Shown: piece by piece, positions 1 to 11,377 of the stretch
Layout: each line of letters begins with the position of its first letter
Numbering within the stretch: position 1 is the stretch's first letter
From: Liquidambar formosana
Lineage: Eukaryota; Streptophyta; Magnoliopsida; Saxifragales; Altingiaceae
Assembly: GCA_039720395.1 (NCBI GenBank)
Contig: JBBPBK010000065.1
Location: forward strand, 1 to 64,000
DNA: 64,000 bases
Direction: 5' to 3'
The notes under the pieces: generated by a model
What the model was told of the DNA's origin: nothing
What the model saw: only the letters and a program-made list of their open reading frames with translations
Databases searched by the model: none
Position numbers and translations under genes: made by a program

Positions 1-2001
1 ATTTTCTGAAAACCAGCAGTCGTATTTTAATCATAACGTTTCATCCGAAGTCAGAATTTGATGACATTGGTCTTGTTAGAAAGATAATTCAATTCTCTAC
101 AACTTTGTATTTCACAAGCTTTGTCCAAATCCAACGTTTTCATACCCAAAAATGCGATTGAAGTTGCTGCTGCTGCAAAGTGACGAGAATCACTTTTTCT
201 TTTCTCTTGTTCTCTTTTTGTTTTCTATTTCTTTTCAAAGTTGAGTGAGTTTTGATCTCTTTGCTGTGATACCACTTTGACAAAGAGGAGGATTCGTGTT
301 GGTTTGATTCACTCTAAAGACCTGAGGAGCCACGAACAATTACAAACACAAGGGGAGCCACTTCCTAAGGTATTCTCCTTCTCTATTCAAGCGTAAACTA
401 GGTTCTCATATGGGTTAGGCTTATTGCATGTTAAAGGTGACTTTTTTATCATGTATTAACACTCTAGCTAGTTAATATACATGGAATATCTATTTTTTAT
501 CTACTGTTTAGCATGCTTTAGGGCTGTCCTTTAGGTTTTTAATGCATAGTTATGATTCTTGTGCTCCTGTTTGTCCTTGTGCTAGGATTAGTGTCATTGC
601 ATGTTAGAGTTAGGATTTTCATCATGTTATATTGCTTTAGTTAGTTAATATGCATGATATAATTTCTGTTTAGTTTGGTTTTAGCATGATTAAAGTATGT
701 TTTCTATATTTTAAGCATATTGTGAGTTTAGGGTTTTAGAGTCATTGTTTCGTGTTTGTTTTCATATAGCATGATAAAGTAGACTTTTTTATTGGTTTTT
801 CTTCGTGTTTGCTGTATATGTTTTTCATATGGAGTAACATGATAGTTTTGCATGCATGTTAGTATGTTTTAGGGTTTTTATGCATGATATGGTTCTAGGA
901 ATATGTTAGGACTTATTATTGTTCGCTGTGTTGCTGTTAGCATGCTTAGTGGATGATTTTTAGGCCATAATACTATTCTGTCCAGATTTGCATGTTAGTG
1001 TTTTTGCATGGTTTTGAGCACTTGTAAGGGTGCAAATAGGTGTGGTATTTGTCCCATGGCAAATAGGGCTGCTTATGTCTGAAATGGCTAAATGCTTAGA
1101 GCTAATTGCGCTCGGGTAAGTGGGTGTGAAGGTGCCCCAATTCACCTTTCTTCTTAACTCATTCTCTTCTCCCTATTTAGGGTTACTTTTTAATATGATC
1201 CTATGGTTTAATTAGAGGTTTCCTTAACCAACAAAATTCTGGTTTTTATTAAAGTTTCCATTTTGTGGATTTCTTTCCTAAAATCAAACTTTCTATCATA
1301 TTCAACTCTTTGATCAAATAAGGAAACCTAGGGTTTTTACCATAGGTTTGTATTAGGATTTAACCTTAGTTCTAATCGAACTACGTGGACTTTGATCCAT
1401 GTATTTCGTTGCATGGTACGTAGGCGCTCTTCGTGAGGCTCAAGTCCGTTCTAAGATCCAAGCATCCTAGGTTTATTTATGTTTTCTTTTCTTCTTTTTC
1501 TTTTCTGTTTTTATTTGCTTATTATGCATGGATGGATGAATGAAATATATGATATGCATGCAATTCTTGTGATGATATACTTGCTGATTTTTGTATGGAA
1601 AGACTTTAATTTAGCCCAAATGAACTGAGAGACCGAAAGGGTGACATGGGTGCCTATAGGCTTTACCTAGAACCTTCCCATGTCATAACTTAGCCTCCGA
1701 ATCCCCGATTTCTTTGGTTTTCAAAAGATTGGTTTTTGCCTTTCCTTTTTTTATGGAGTCATTCAAATTGTTTTCCTAAAACAACCTGATTTTTAGGGTT
1801 TTCCTTGTTTCCTTTAAAAAATAAGGTGGCGACTCCTTTCCTTTTTCTTTTTCAAACCCACTTTCTTTTCAATCCCTCGTGGGCCCAATTTCCGAGGTTC
1901 ACAATTACCCATGCATAAAGTCATCCGACAAATCAGGGGATTAACTACGTTAACCATAGATTAAACCCTTAATACCCTATTTAAAAATTACGGGTATTAC
2001 A
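1..2001. other. Intergenic; decayed LTR-type sequence
   Basis: I see no coding region here. Two pieces look like LTR retroelement debris. Near 1827 the motif GGTGGCGACTCC resembles sequence near the primer-binding site of Ogre/Tat-type elements. At about 1895-2001 the minus strand starts TGTAATACCCG, as many chromovirus (Del/Tekay) LTRs do. Neither has a partner LTR or target duplication in the window, so both are inferences from resemblance. Confidence 0.3.
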
Positions 2002-2602
2002 CCCCCTTTTTTTGCTCCTCTTCCTCTTTGCTTCTTTCTCCCTTCGTCACATTTTCTTCATTTTCTCCCCATTTTCTCTTCTCTTCCTCCATTTTTCTCT
2101 ATCTTCCTCAATCCTTCTCTCTATCACTCTCTTTTCTTCCATCTTCGTGCATATCACCTACGACTACCCACAACAGCGAATGCCATATTTGAGCCTCCAC
2201 GACCCAATGAAGCCTTATGAATGCTGGATTGGAGCCTCCATCTTCAGTGGATCTAAAGCTTTTCGTCTCACCGAATGTTAAATAAATTTCATATCATATT
2301 TCCTTAATCATCTTAGATAAGTTTGAAATTTATCTCAGATAAATTCAGTGATATTCAAAATTATCTATGATAAATTTGAATTTAATTGTGATAAAATTTG
2401 TGCATTATGGTCCCCGGCCATGGCAGCTATAGATCTCTTCTCATTTTGTTTTGATCTTTTTGACATTCACTAAAGTCAACATCAACCCATCAAATTTGAA
2501 AACACCCATATATGAGTCACTACCATGAATTCAACCAGATCCAGAAATTGAATCCAATGGTTTCACCAAATCCACATCCAAGCATGATATTGTAATTCCA
2601 AA
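2002..2602. other. Intergenic, nothing recognised
   Basis: AT-rich sequence with a pyrimidine-rich run at 2010-2150. The short open frame at 2012-2281 is low-complexity (Leu/Phe/Ser from a CT-rich tract) and does not look like a gene. Confidence 0.5.
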
Positions 2603-4920
2603 TGTAACACCTGTAACTTTTAAGTAAAATATTAAGAGTTTAATACTTTATTAGTATAAGTATTATTGGATTTTGTTGGTTTGTGTTCATGCATGGGCAT
2701 AGCATAATATTGATTTTTATATGCGTGGGCATGTTTATTTTATGTTTAAAAGTCATTTTAATAGGTTTGGGAAGGTTCTGAGTGATTTGGAAGTGTTTGG
2801 GTGAGTTTTTGCTGAATGCTGACAAAAATTCACAAACCGTGAGGGTAATGATCGATTGGGGTAGGGGCTGATCGATTGGTACTCCTTTAGAAATGACTAT
2901 CAGGTACTGTTAACCCCGATCAATCGGACTGTCAACCTCGATCGATCAGGGCTGGCAGAATGTTGAAATTTTTTTTATAATACGTCAAATGATGCATGTG
3001 CCCTTCCCCATTCTTATAACCTATTAACCACGACTTTTAAAGACCAGATTTGGTCTTTTTGGGCTTATAGAACTAGCAAGAGAAGGAAAGAGAGAGAGAG
3101 ACAAGGAGGGAGATGAGAGAAATAGGGCTTGTTTAGAGAGAGAAAAGTTCATTTTTATCTTGCATGTGTATGCTTTTCTCTCTCTCACCTCACTTTGATG
3201 TTTGGGAATGCATTATTATGGTTGGATTCATCTTCTCCAACTTCTTAGTGGAACTTGGAGCTTGTTCATGGTGGCTTGAGCTTAGTTTTAATGGGTTTTG
3301 GTATGAATGTTTATCTTCACCAACTCTTTTGCATTTTTAGAGGTATTTTCTCACATTTTAGAGCTAGGGTTTATAATTTATTTTGGATTATCATCTCATT
3401 CTTACATTTTTTGGGTTTGTTCATGCATATTGGAGAGTTTTGGTGATGATTTGGAGTTAGCACCTCCATTACCATCACTCATGGCGTTTGAGAGCCGGAA
3501 TTTGGATTGGGAGCTTGCATGTTCATCCTAGGGCTTGAATTTCACTCCCACAACACTTAAGGTTGCATTTTATACACATTTCATGGATGTAGATGTAATT
3601 TACATAAGTTTAAACTATGGACATGATAATATGGTATATATATATCATAGTATTTGTTATTCTTGGAATTTAGAATATGTGTATAGATGATTTATGGAAT
3701 AAATCTTGAAATAGAACTTTGGGTATTTGATAACATAAATAGGAAATTATGTTAATTAATGAGCTTGGTTTATTTTATACATTCTATGGAATATAGATGT
3801 ATGGATTTTATGGTTAATTTTCATGTTTAATTGATGTTTTCGATTATGATTTTAAGGCTATAATCATAATGGGAATTTATATTGTTTATCATAATTTGGT
3901 ATAATTATGATGTTATTTGATTATGGGTTATATAGCATAATTTGGAGATTATTTAGTTAAAATCATTTTTATGGTTTATTGCGCTGCATGTTGGGTATAA
4001 TTATGCATTAAATGGACTTAAAGATCGAATACTGGGTAAAAGTATTGCATGAAAGGGTTACTGGAATTGGACTACTAGCAGTCAAGGGATTTAACGGTGT
4101 TTTCCTTTCCTTTGGTCCTGGGTTGCTTGCGGTCCTAAGCAGAGATGACAGCTGTACTCCTGAGTCAGGGTACTTTCCCGTTCCAAGTAGGAACCCTTGT
4201 GTTCTCGAAGAAGAGGCTACTTTCTATCCTTGCAAGGTTACAAGGGTGCAGTGTTATCTTCTTAGAAGTTGGGTTTAAATCTTCCGTTTCCACGAGAAGA
4301 CTCTTGTAGGAATGGTTAGTAATTAATGTAATTAATGTAAATTGGACATAAGTCACATGCATTGGGTATTATGCATTATTTATTTTAAGTTATGGATTAT
4401 AATTTATGTTGGAATTTTAATATACTTGATTAGAATATTTTGTTTTAAATGATATAATTAGTTTTATTTATATCATTGCTTTAGTTTACTATGTTAAATT
4501 GTACCTACTGAGTTGTCGAACTCACGCCTATCATTTAAAATGTTTTTCAGATAATTAGCATGATAATTTACAAGGAAATGCTAGCTATTGGGAGATGCAT
4601 AATCTACTTAGATGATTATAATGAATTTTATAAAATGTATAATTCAAGGATAAATGAATGTATTTCATTAATTTATATTTGGGCCAATGGCCAATGTAAA
4701 TGTAAATTAAATCAGGATTGTAATTTTAATTATTTAATGTTGTATATATGGAATGCGATGCATGGGATGATACCACTTGGATGGATAACCAGAAATACTT
4801 ATAGGATTTGAATGGCGATTCAGATTTGAATAAAACCTCGAGAAGTAATCATGATCCACGAATGGAATTAATTATTTTACAGAGAGTGAATGAATGGGCA
4901 ATATCCATGGGGTTTTCACA
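2603..4920 (+). mobile_element. Possible long LTR (Del/Tekay-like), solo or truncated
   Basis: The segment starts TGTAACACC and ends GGGGTTTTCACA. It holds the phrase ACTGAGTTGTCGAACTCACG near 4507, which resembles chromovirus LTRs from memory. A short inverted theme built on CGATCGATT recurs at 2850-2950. No second LTR, PBS or matching 5-bp flanks were found, so the borders and class are tentative. Small open frames inside it (3255-3531, 4012-4278) show no recognisable domain. Confidence 0.35.
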
Positions 4921-5440
4921 TTAAGCAAGTAGTTTATTTTTATTTTTATTTTTATTTTAATATCAATGAAAAATAGTGTTTTATTAATTACCAAATTGAA
5001 TGACAATTACGTTTGTAACACCAAAACATAACACACATAGAAAATAAAATTCTAAACCAAAGACCAGTCCATGACACCCCCTTACCGACCAGGAAAACAA
5101 ATAACTAACCCCTCCTCCCAAAAAAAGGAAAGAAAAAAAAAACAAATGAGTATCCGGCCACCCCACCAAGCATACGAGCACTCAAGGGATGCTAAGACCC
5201 CCTGATTCCTAAGAAAGAACCATATTCAAGCCCTCCATGATTGATAGTCATCATGTACTCAACTAAAAATTAAGAGGAGAAAGAAGCATGTATATGAGGA
5301 AATAAAAGCTTCAACAAAGTAATAGACTAATCATAGCCCAAGAACCTTTGTTGAACCTCATTGGATTTCAAATGCCCCACGTTCTCTCCTCAAATTTGAT
5401 GTTCTCTAGCTATACAGCACTAACTGCCCAAACTTTGTAG
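4921..5440. other. Intergenic; possible antisense LINE tail; P450 exon 1 absent
   Basis: A T-rich stretch at 4926-4975 followed by CA-rich sequence to about 5230 resembles the reversed 3' end of a plant LINE. The P450 pseudogene that follows should have exon 1 about 130-250 bp upstream, but I see no P450 hinge, C-helix or other exon 1 motif on either strand. Confidence 0.35.
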
Positions 5441-5571
5441 GAAATATTTATGGCCGGTTCTAAAACGATAAGTAACACGATGGAATGGGCATAACGAAGC
5501 TTCTATGCAACCTGGAGTCAATGACCAAGGTTAAAGCTAAGTTCGCTCGGGTTGTTAGACTAAACAAGAAG

Positions 5572-5590
5572 TATTACAGTAGAGAGAGAG

Positions 5591-5624
<34 letters not shown>

Positions 5625-5816
5625 GGAGGAGAAATCCTTGTATTTCAGTGTATATAATACATGTATAAAAGGACCTATATATAGGGATAAAGGAGAGAAT
5701 AATACTGGCATATTCTAGGAATAATACTGGTATATTCTGTGAATATGTTGAGAATATTCCTAGGTATAGATGTATAATACATGGAGGAATCCTATGCTAT
5801 ACAGTACATGATAACA
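5572..5816 (-). repeat. Copia 3' LTR
   Basis: The LTR starts TATTACAG and ends ATAACA on the plus strand. It contains a GA/GT microsatellite and the phrase ATATTCTAGGAATAATACTG, which also occurs in the partial LTR at about 7590. The element at 36887-37251 carries related LTRs. Confidence 0.85.
5580..5621 (+). repeat. (GA)n(GT)n microsatellite
   Basis: A run of GA dinucleotides passes directly into about 14 GT units inside the copia LTR. Confidence 0.95.
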
Positions 5817-5885
5817 CCCCCCCTCAAACTCAAGTAGGGGTTGTAGAGACCAACTTAAGTTTGGACACTAAATCGAGATGGCATC

Positions 5886-7622
5886 CTAAGGGATGAGGTT
5901 TGGTGAAGATGTCTGCAGGCTGATCTGTGGAGGAGACAGAGAGGAGACACATAGTGCCACTGTTAATGTGTTAACGAACGAAGTTACAATCAATTTCGAT
6001 ATGTTTAGTGCGTTCATGGAAGACATCATTGTGAGCAATTTGAACAGCATTGCGATTGTCACAGTAAAGAACAATAGCAGTCGAAAAGGGAACCCAGAGT
6101 AGCAATGAGCCAACGAAGCCAAAGAAGTTCTTGGGTAGTATTGGCGAGAGTGAGATATTCAGCTTCAATATTAGAACAGGTATGACAGTTTGCTTCTTGC
6201 TACGCTAGGAAATAAAGGAGGTGCCAAGAAAGAAACAGTAACTAGTGGTAGAACATTGGTCAGTCGGATCACTTGCCCAATCAGCGTCAGAGTAGGTGCA
6301 TAGCTCAAGGGAAGAGTCAGCAGAAAAATGAAGACCATGAAATAGGGTACCTTTAATATACGGAAGGATCCGGAGAACAGTTGTATAATGAGAAGATTGA
6401 GGGGTAGACATAAATTGCCTAACAAGATGCACGGCATAGGCAAGATCGGGCCAAGTAATAGTGAGATAAACAAGGTTGCCAACTAACTGTCAGTACAAGG
6501 TAGCATCATAGAGGGGTGTACCATCGAGAGGAGTGAGACGAACATTGGGCTCAAGAAGAGTTGAAGCAGTCTTACTATCAGTAAGACCAGCATAGGTGAG
6601 GAGATCGGAAGCATACTTGGCCTGAAAGAGAGTATCTACGAGAATCAGAGGAAATCTCAAGACCCAAAAAGTAGCTAAGGAAACCAAGATCCTTCATCTC
6701 AAAGTGCAGGCTAAGAAACTATTTCAGAGTGGAGATGCCAGTAGAGTCATCACCAGTGATAATCATGTTATCAACATAGGAGAAGAAGAGTGGTGCCATA
6801 ATCAGTCTGACGAACAAAGATAGCAGAGTCATATGGACTGGATTTAAAGTCAAAATCTCCAATAACATAATTGAATTTGGCAAACCAGGCTTGAGGAGCT
6901 TGCTCGAGACCATACAAGGCGCGATGGAGTTTACAGACCTGGTTAGGGGGATGATTATACCCGAGAGGTGGTTGCATGTAGACTTCTTCATGAAGATCAC
7001 CGTTAAGAAAGGCATTCTTAACATCCATCTGAAATAACCCCTATTGGCGAAGAGCAACAACAGCCAAGAGACTCCTAATAGAAGTAAGACAGGCAACAGG
7101 AGCAAAAGTCTCTTCATAGTTGATCCCATATTCCTGAGTAAAGCCTTTGGCAACGAAGCGAGCCTTGTAGTGTTCAATAGAGCAATCAAAGCGAGTCTTG
7201 ATCTTGTAAACCCATTTGCAACCAATGGAATATTTGCCCAAGGGAAGATCAACCGAGTCCCAGGTATGAGTTTTGTGTAAAGCCTACAATTCATCATCCA
7301 TTGCTTGCTGCTAAAGAGGGTTAGTATGAGCCTCTCGATAAGATTGAGGCCGATGCTGAGAAAGAATAGTAGAAAAGCAATGAAAATTACGAAGATGGAC
7401 TGGTAGTTCTCTTACCTGAGTGGAACGACGAAGGGATGGATCCAAAGTAGGAAGAAATGGGGGAGGATTTAGAGTGGAATCGTTAGGTGGGACGCGCACT
7501 GTAGGAGGGGCTGTAGTTGGTGTGTCTGAACCTGTGTCAACATCATCAGAAAATAAAGGAATAGAGTGGTTAGGTATAAAGGAGAGAACAACACTGGCAT
7601 ATTCTAGGAATAATATTGGCAT
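5886..7622 (-). pseudogene. Copia reverse transcriptase-RNase H remnant
   Basis: Read on the minus strand, broken frames give in order a Ser/Pro/Thr-rich linker (7622-7311), the RT start with a [11 protein letters not shown] motif (7241-7041), the RT core MDVKNAFLNGDLHEEVYMQP (from 7028), the catalytic segment near 6780, and the copia RNase H end with [13 protein letters not shown] and [10 protein letters not shown] (about 6080-5975). The catalytic box reads YVDN in place of the YVDD of active copia elements. Several frameshifts separate the frames. The order RT then RNase H at the 3' end is normal for copia, where integrase precedes RT; that upstream part is deleted here. No function remains. 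Confidence 0.9.
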
Positions 7623-8190
7623 ATTCTATGAATATGCTGAGAATATTCCTAGGTATAGCTGTACAATACATGGAGAAATCCTACGCTATATAGTACACGA
7701 TAATAAGAAGCTCCAAAAGAGTGACATTGATGAACTACAATATTTGCAAGCTGTGGTGAAGGAAACTCTCCGACTACATCCTCCAATCCCATTTCTAGTC
7801 CCACGAAGGGCCATTCACAACACTTTTTTCATGGGTTACGATATACCCGAAAATGCATAAGTTCTTGTGAACACATGGGCAATTGGAAGAGACCCAGATT
7901 GCTGGGATGACCCTTCGCCTTTCAAGTCTAAGAGGTTTATTGGCTCAAAAGTCGATTATAGAGGGCAACACTATGAATTTATTCCCTTTGGAGCCGGACA
8001 AAGGATGTGTGCAGTCGTTCCGTTGGCTTATCAAGTGCTCCACCTTGTTTTGGGGTCTTTGCTTCATCATTTTAACTTGGAGCTTGACAGCCATGTCGCC
8101 CTAGAGAAGATGGACATGAGAGAGACACTGGGGGTAACTATGCGAAAGCTTCATCCGTTAAAAGCAGTACCAAAGAAGTGTATGGTGTAA

Positions 8191-8654
8191 GGCCCAGATG
8201 GATATATTAGCAAAATAAAAAGCTTTGTTATGAAAGTCGTCGAAGGTTTATTAGTATTGTTTTCTAGTCTAATAAAGCAAGAGATCTCTAGTTGTTTTAA
8301 AGCTCAAACATGATGATTAAAAACAGTTAAGTATAGTCTTTATGAGGAATTTCATCCCTTGGGATTTACATTATCAAGGCTAATTAATTTTCGATATCAG
8401 GGTAATTAGGTAGGCAAATGGAGAACCTTTTAGACTAGTATCTTGTATAGAGACATGAGACATATATAGTTTATAGGCCAATGCTATACTTATATCACTA
8501 TCATTGTATAGACAACATCTGATATGATAATAGACCTCTTGTAGCGATACTAAATAATTTCAAGGGTATTTTTGTCAATCAACTCATGCTACGTTAGGTA
8601 CTATTTATATGGTAATGTAAGTAGGTGTTGTTTGTAGTATTTCACTTGTTTTAG
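8191..8654. other. 3' flank of the P450 pseudogene
   Basis: AT-rich sequence with no open frame or repeat that I recognise. Confidence 0.5.
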
Positions 8655-9035
8655 TGGGCGTTTGGTGTACCGTTTGAGAGGCTTCAAAAGGCCTTTTGAA
8701 AGGTAAAAGTCATTTTCATTATTTTACAAACCTTTGGTGAGCCACTCAAACTGGCCCTTTAGAAAAAGTTTTTATTCCAAACGGCAGTTTAGCAAAAGCA
8801 ACTAGGGGTAGCTTTTCAAAATGACATTTGCGAAAGGCAAAAAAGTGTAAGCGATAAAACAAAAAAATCCTTGATGTTTATCTTCTTTTTTTTTTTTTTT
8901 TTTAAAACACAAAAAGACTTATGTTTACCAAACATCCATTTTCTTCCAAATGCATTTTTATAAATAATATTTTGAAACACATTTCTCCAAAAGGTTTTTT
9001 TTATTATCTTAAAACGGTATACTAAATGTACGCAC
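8655..9035. mobile_element. MITE-like element with imperfect inverted ends
   Basis: The left end carries GTTTGGTGTACCGTTT and the right end, reversed, reads ATTTAGTATACCGTTT, about 13 of 16 matching. The length is about 380 bp and there is no open frame. I could not define a target duplication, so the superfamily is unknown. Confidence 0.4.
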
Positions 9036-9583
9036 ATTTAATAAGGTCTTAGGTTCAGAGCCCTACTATGTTATTAAGGGGTAGTACTCAATAAAAAAAA
9101 AATTAAAAAAAAAATGGTTTGTATTTGAATTTGTTGTCTTTCTATTCATAGATAAGAGATTTCGCGCCACCCTGAGCCCCACCTTACACAATCCCATTCA
9201 CTCAGAAAATGAAGTTCGTACGTTGAAAGGATTAGTGACAATCTGAATAATGGAACCTGAATTGAGTGAAATTGTCAATTATGAATGATTAGAGGTAATA
9301 ACTCACTCATGCACATGTTTGCTTAATTTATTGACAAATGCACAATGTAGAGTAGGCCAAAGATACCTACTAAATGGAAAGAAGACAAATGAGGGAGGTT
9401 ATATAAAAAAGTGAAGAACAATGTAGCATCCAAAAAATAAACTAACAATCTAAAGGAGTAAATAAAAAAATAAAGGTCACCACATATTGAAGCATCTTTA
9501 GATTTTCACACATGATCCCCCAAAAATGAAGTTTTGTATGTTGAAAGGATTAGTGGCAATTTGAATAATAGAGCTTACATTGA
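9036..9583. other. Intergenic, nothing recognised
   Basis: AT-rich, with the phrase TTGAAAGGATTAGTG occurring twice (about 9225 and 9540), which points to a diverged local duplication. Confidence 0.4.
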
Positions 9584-9701
9584 GTGAGATAGTAAGTCGG
9601 TCACTTGAAATGATAAGCGGTCACTAAATAGTAAGTGAGTCATTTCAAATAGTAAGCGGTCACTAAATTGTAAGTAGGTCACTTGAAATGATAAGTAGGT
9701 C

Positions 9702-9977
9702 TTTTTTTTTTTTTTTTTTTAATCAAAAAAAGAAAATATGTTATTGATATAAATTAGGAGATATACAAACACCAAAGGCCTCAACAATCACACCTCAGCC
9801 AACCAAAACAAAAAACAAAAACATACCCCAAAATAGATACCCAAAAACCATAAAAGGAAAAAAAAAATGAAAAAACACCCTAGAAGTACCCAAAAAATTC
9901 AAAAACTTAGCAAGGTATTGAGAATACACCCCTACAATCAACCAAAATGCCTCACAATATAACAATAACACCAATAA

Positions 9978-10051
<74 letters not shown>

Positions 10052-10100
10052 CATCTTGAGGGCAATCAAAAACAGCAGAAGAGGCCGCCTCAAACCACAA
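9702..10100 (-). mobile_element. Antisense LINE/SINE-like tail inside the minisatellite
   Basis: It starts with an 18-base T run (a reversed poly-A tail) followed by sequence like the reversed 3' end of plant LINEs. A segment containing CAATCAAAAACAGCAGAAGA occurs at about 10062 and again at about 10176, so roughly 110 bp spanning the right edge has been tandemly duplicated. Confidence 0.45.
9979..10048 (+). repeat. (CA)n microsatellite, about 35 units
   Basis: A perfect CA dinucleotide run. Open frames across it (VCVCVC or THTHTH) are not genes. Confidence 0.97.
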
Positions 10101-11146
10101 ATGAAAGGTTACTTGAAATAGTAAGTGGGTCACTTTAAATAGTACACACACACACACACAGACAAACCATCTTCAGGGCAATCAAAAACAGCAGAAGAAC
10201 CCGCCTCAAACCACAAATGAAAGGTTACTTGAAATAGTAAGTGGGTCACTTTAAATAGTAAGCAATCACTACATGGTAAGTGGGTCAATTCAAATGATAA
10301 GTGGGACACCTGAAATAGTAAGTAGATCACTTTAAATGGTAAGTGAGGTCACTTCAAATTGTAAGTGGGATATTTGAAATGATAAGTGGGTCAATTCAAA
10401 TGATAAATGGGTCACTCGTTGATCACTAAATGGTAAGTTGGTCACTTCAAATGGAAAATGGTCACTAAATAGTGAGTAGGCCACTTGAAATGATAAGATA
10501 GTCACTTCAAATGGTAAGTGTGTCACTTCAAATGATAAGCGGTTACTAAATGATAAGTAGATCACTTGAAATAGTAAGTGGGTTATTAAATGGTAAGTAA
10601 GTTACTTGAAATGGTAAGTGACTTGAAATGATAAATATATAGGTCACTTCAAATGGTAAGTTGTTACTAAATGGTAAGCAGATCATTTGAAATGGTAAGT
10701 GAGTTACTTCGAATGGTAAGTGAGTCACTAAATGGTAAGTAGGTCATTTAAAATGATAAGCGAGTCACTTTAAATGGTAAGTAGATCACTAAATGATAAG
10801 TAGGCCACTTGAAACAGTAAGTGTGTGACTTCAAATGGTAAGTGGGTCATTAAATGGTAAGTAGGTCACTTGAAATGATAAGTGGTCTCATGAACTTTTT
10901 TTTTTTTTTTTTTTTAAATAGTTTATCAAATGTTATTATTTTTTGCTAATTTGTCCCTTTTGTGTGTGTGTGTGTTTCTAAGCATTGTGTTCAATTGTTT
11001 TATTAAAATTCTTTCATTGCAATATTTTGTTGATTACAAAATTTGTTATTAATAGGGCTTCTTATATAAGTTTTTCAAAATATATTTAGAGACATATATA
11101 TATATAGAATTGAAGAGATATTCTTATTGATTGTATTAAATAATGA

Positions 11147-11377
11147 GTTTTCTTAACATGTGTCCTTAGGACACATGTTAAATTGTAATAAATGACGTAA
11201 TTATTGCATGAGAAGTAGTAAAAATGCATTGATATTGGTGAAAATGTATTGAGAACGATGCAAATTGTTTAGGAAAATGTGAAAATACTTAAAAAACTGC
11301 AAATATATTACCCGATACAATGATTATCTCATTTATTATAGTTTAACATGTACCCTTAGGCCACACATTAAGAAAAC
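11147..11377. mobile_element. MITE with long inverted ends
   Basis: The first ~48 bp (starting GTTTTCTTAACATGTGTCC) match the reversed last ~48 bp (ending ACATTAAGAAAAC) with a few mismatches. The left end is itself a hairpin: GGACACATGTTAA pairs with TTAACATGTGTCC across 3 bases. No target duplication is clear. Confidence 0.6.

Larger units (their letters stand above)
5572..7705 (-). mobile_element. Internally deleted Ty1/copia element with TSD AGAAG
   Basis: The element lies inside the P450 exon and is flanked by AGAAG at 5567-5571 and 7706-7710. One 245-bp LTR (5572-5816) is followed by a polypurine tract read on the minus strand (CTTGAGTTTGAGGGGGG, about 5817-5833), so it is the 3' LTR. 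The other LTR is cut to its last ~130 bp (about 7576-7705) and joins directly to sequence just before the reverse transcriptase. Gag, protease and integrase are therefore missing. Removing the element and one TSD restores the alignment of the two P450 halves, which confirms the borders. Confidence 0.9.
5441..8190 (+). pseudogene. CYP76A-like P450 pseudogene, exon 2 only, split by a copia element
   Basis: Exon 2 starts after the acceptor TTTGTAG at 5434-5440 with the I-helix region (AGSKTIS where intact copies have AGSETTS). It runs to 5571, is interrupted by a retroelement, resumes at 7711 and ends with TAA at 8188-8190. The second part keeps the K-helix KETLRLHP and a haem-binding region FGAGQRMCAV. 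The cysteine is present, but the final glycine of FxxGxRxCxG is Val. Decay signs are a one-base indel near 5490, an in-frame TAA at 7858-7860 where paralogues have CAA, and a missing exon 1. Seen: the motifs, stop and interruption. Known: the family signatures. Inferred: this is an old member outside the later tandem array, because the sequence after the haem motif differs from the array genes. It cannot encode a working enzyme. Confidence 0.9.
9584..10895. repeat. Degenerate minisatellite, about 20-22 bp unit
   Basis: The unit is a variant of AAGTGGGTCACTTGAAATGG, repeated many times at 9584-9700 and 10100-10895, with ACTTC/ACTTG and AGTGG/AGTAGG variants and frequent GTCACTAAATGGTAAG units. 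The unit has a stop-free frame on the minus strand, giving repeated VTHLPFE-like peptides (10332-10728). Those frames are a by-product of the period. A LINE-tail-like block plus a CA microsatellite interrupts the array at about 9702-10100. Confidence 0.85.

Noticed and set aside
4012..4278. 88-residue open frame
   Set aside because: It lies in an LTR-like region with no recognisable domain.
9795..10157. Open frames rich in VCVCVC or THTHTH
   Set aside because: They are read straight through a CA microsatellite and carry no domain.
10332..10728. Repeated VTHLPFE-like peptide on the minus strand as a repeat protein
   Set aside because: The unit is a degenerate non-coding minisatellite; the frame shifts between blocks and has no start context or conserved residues.
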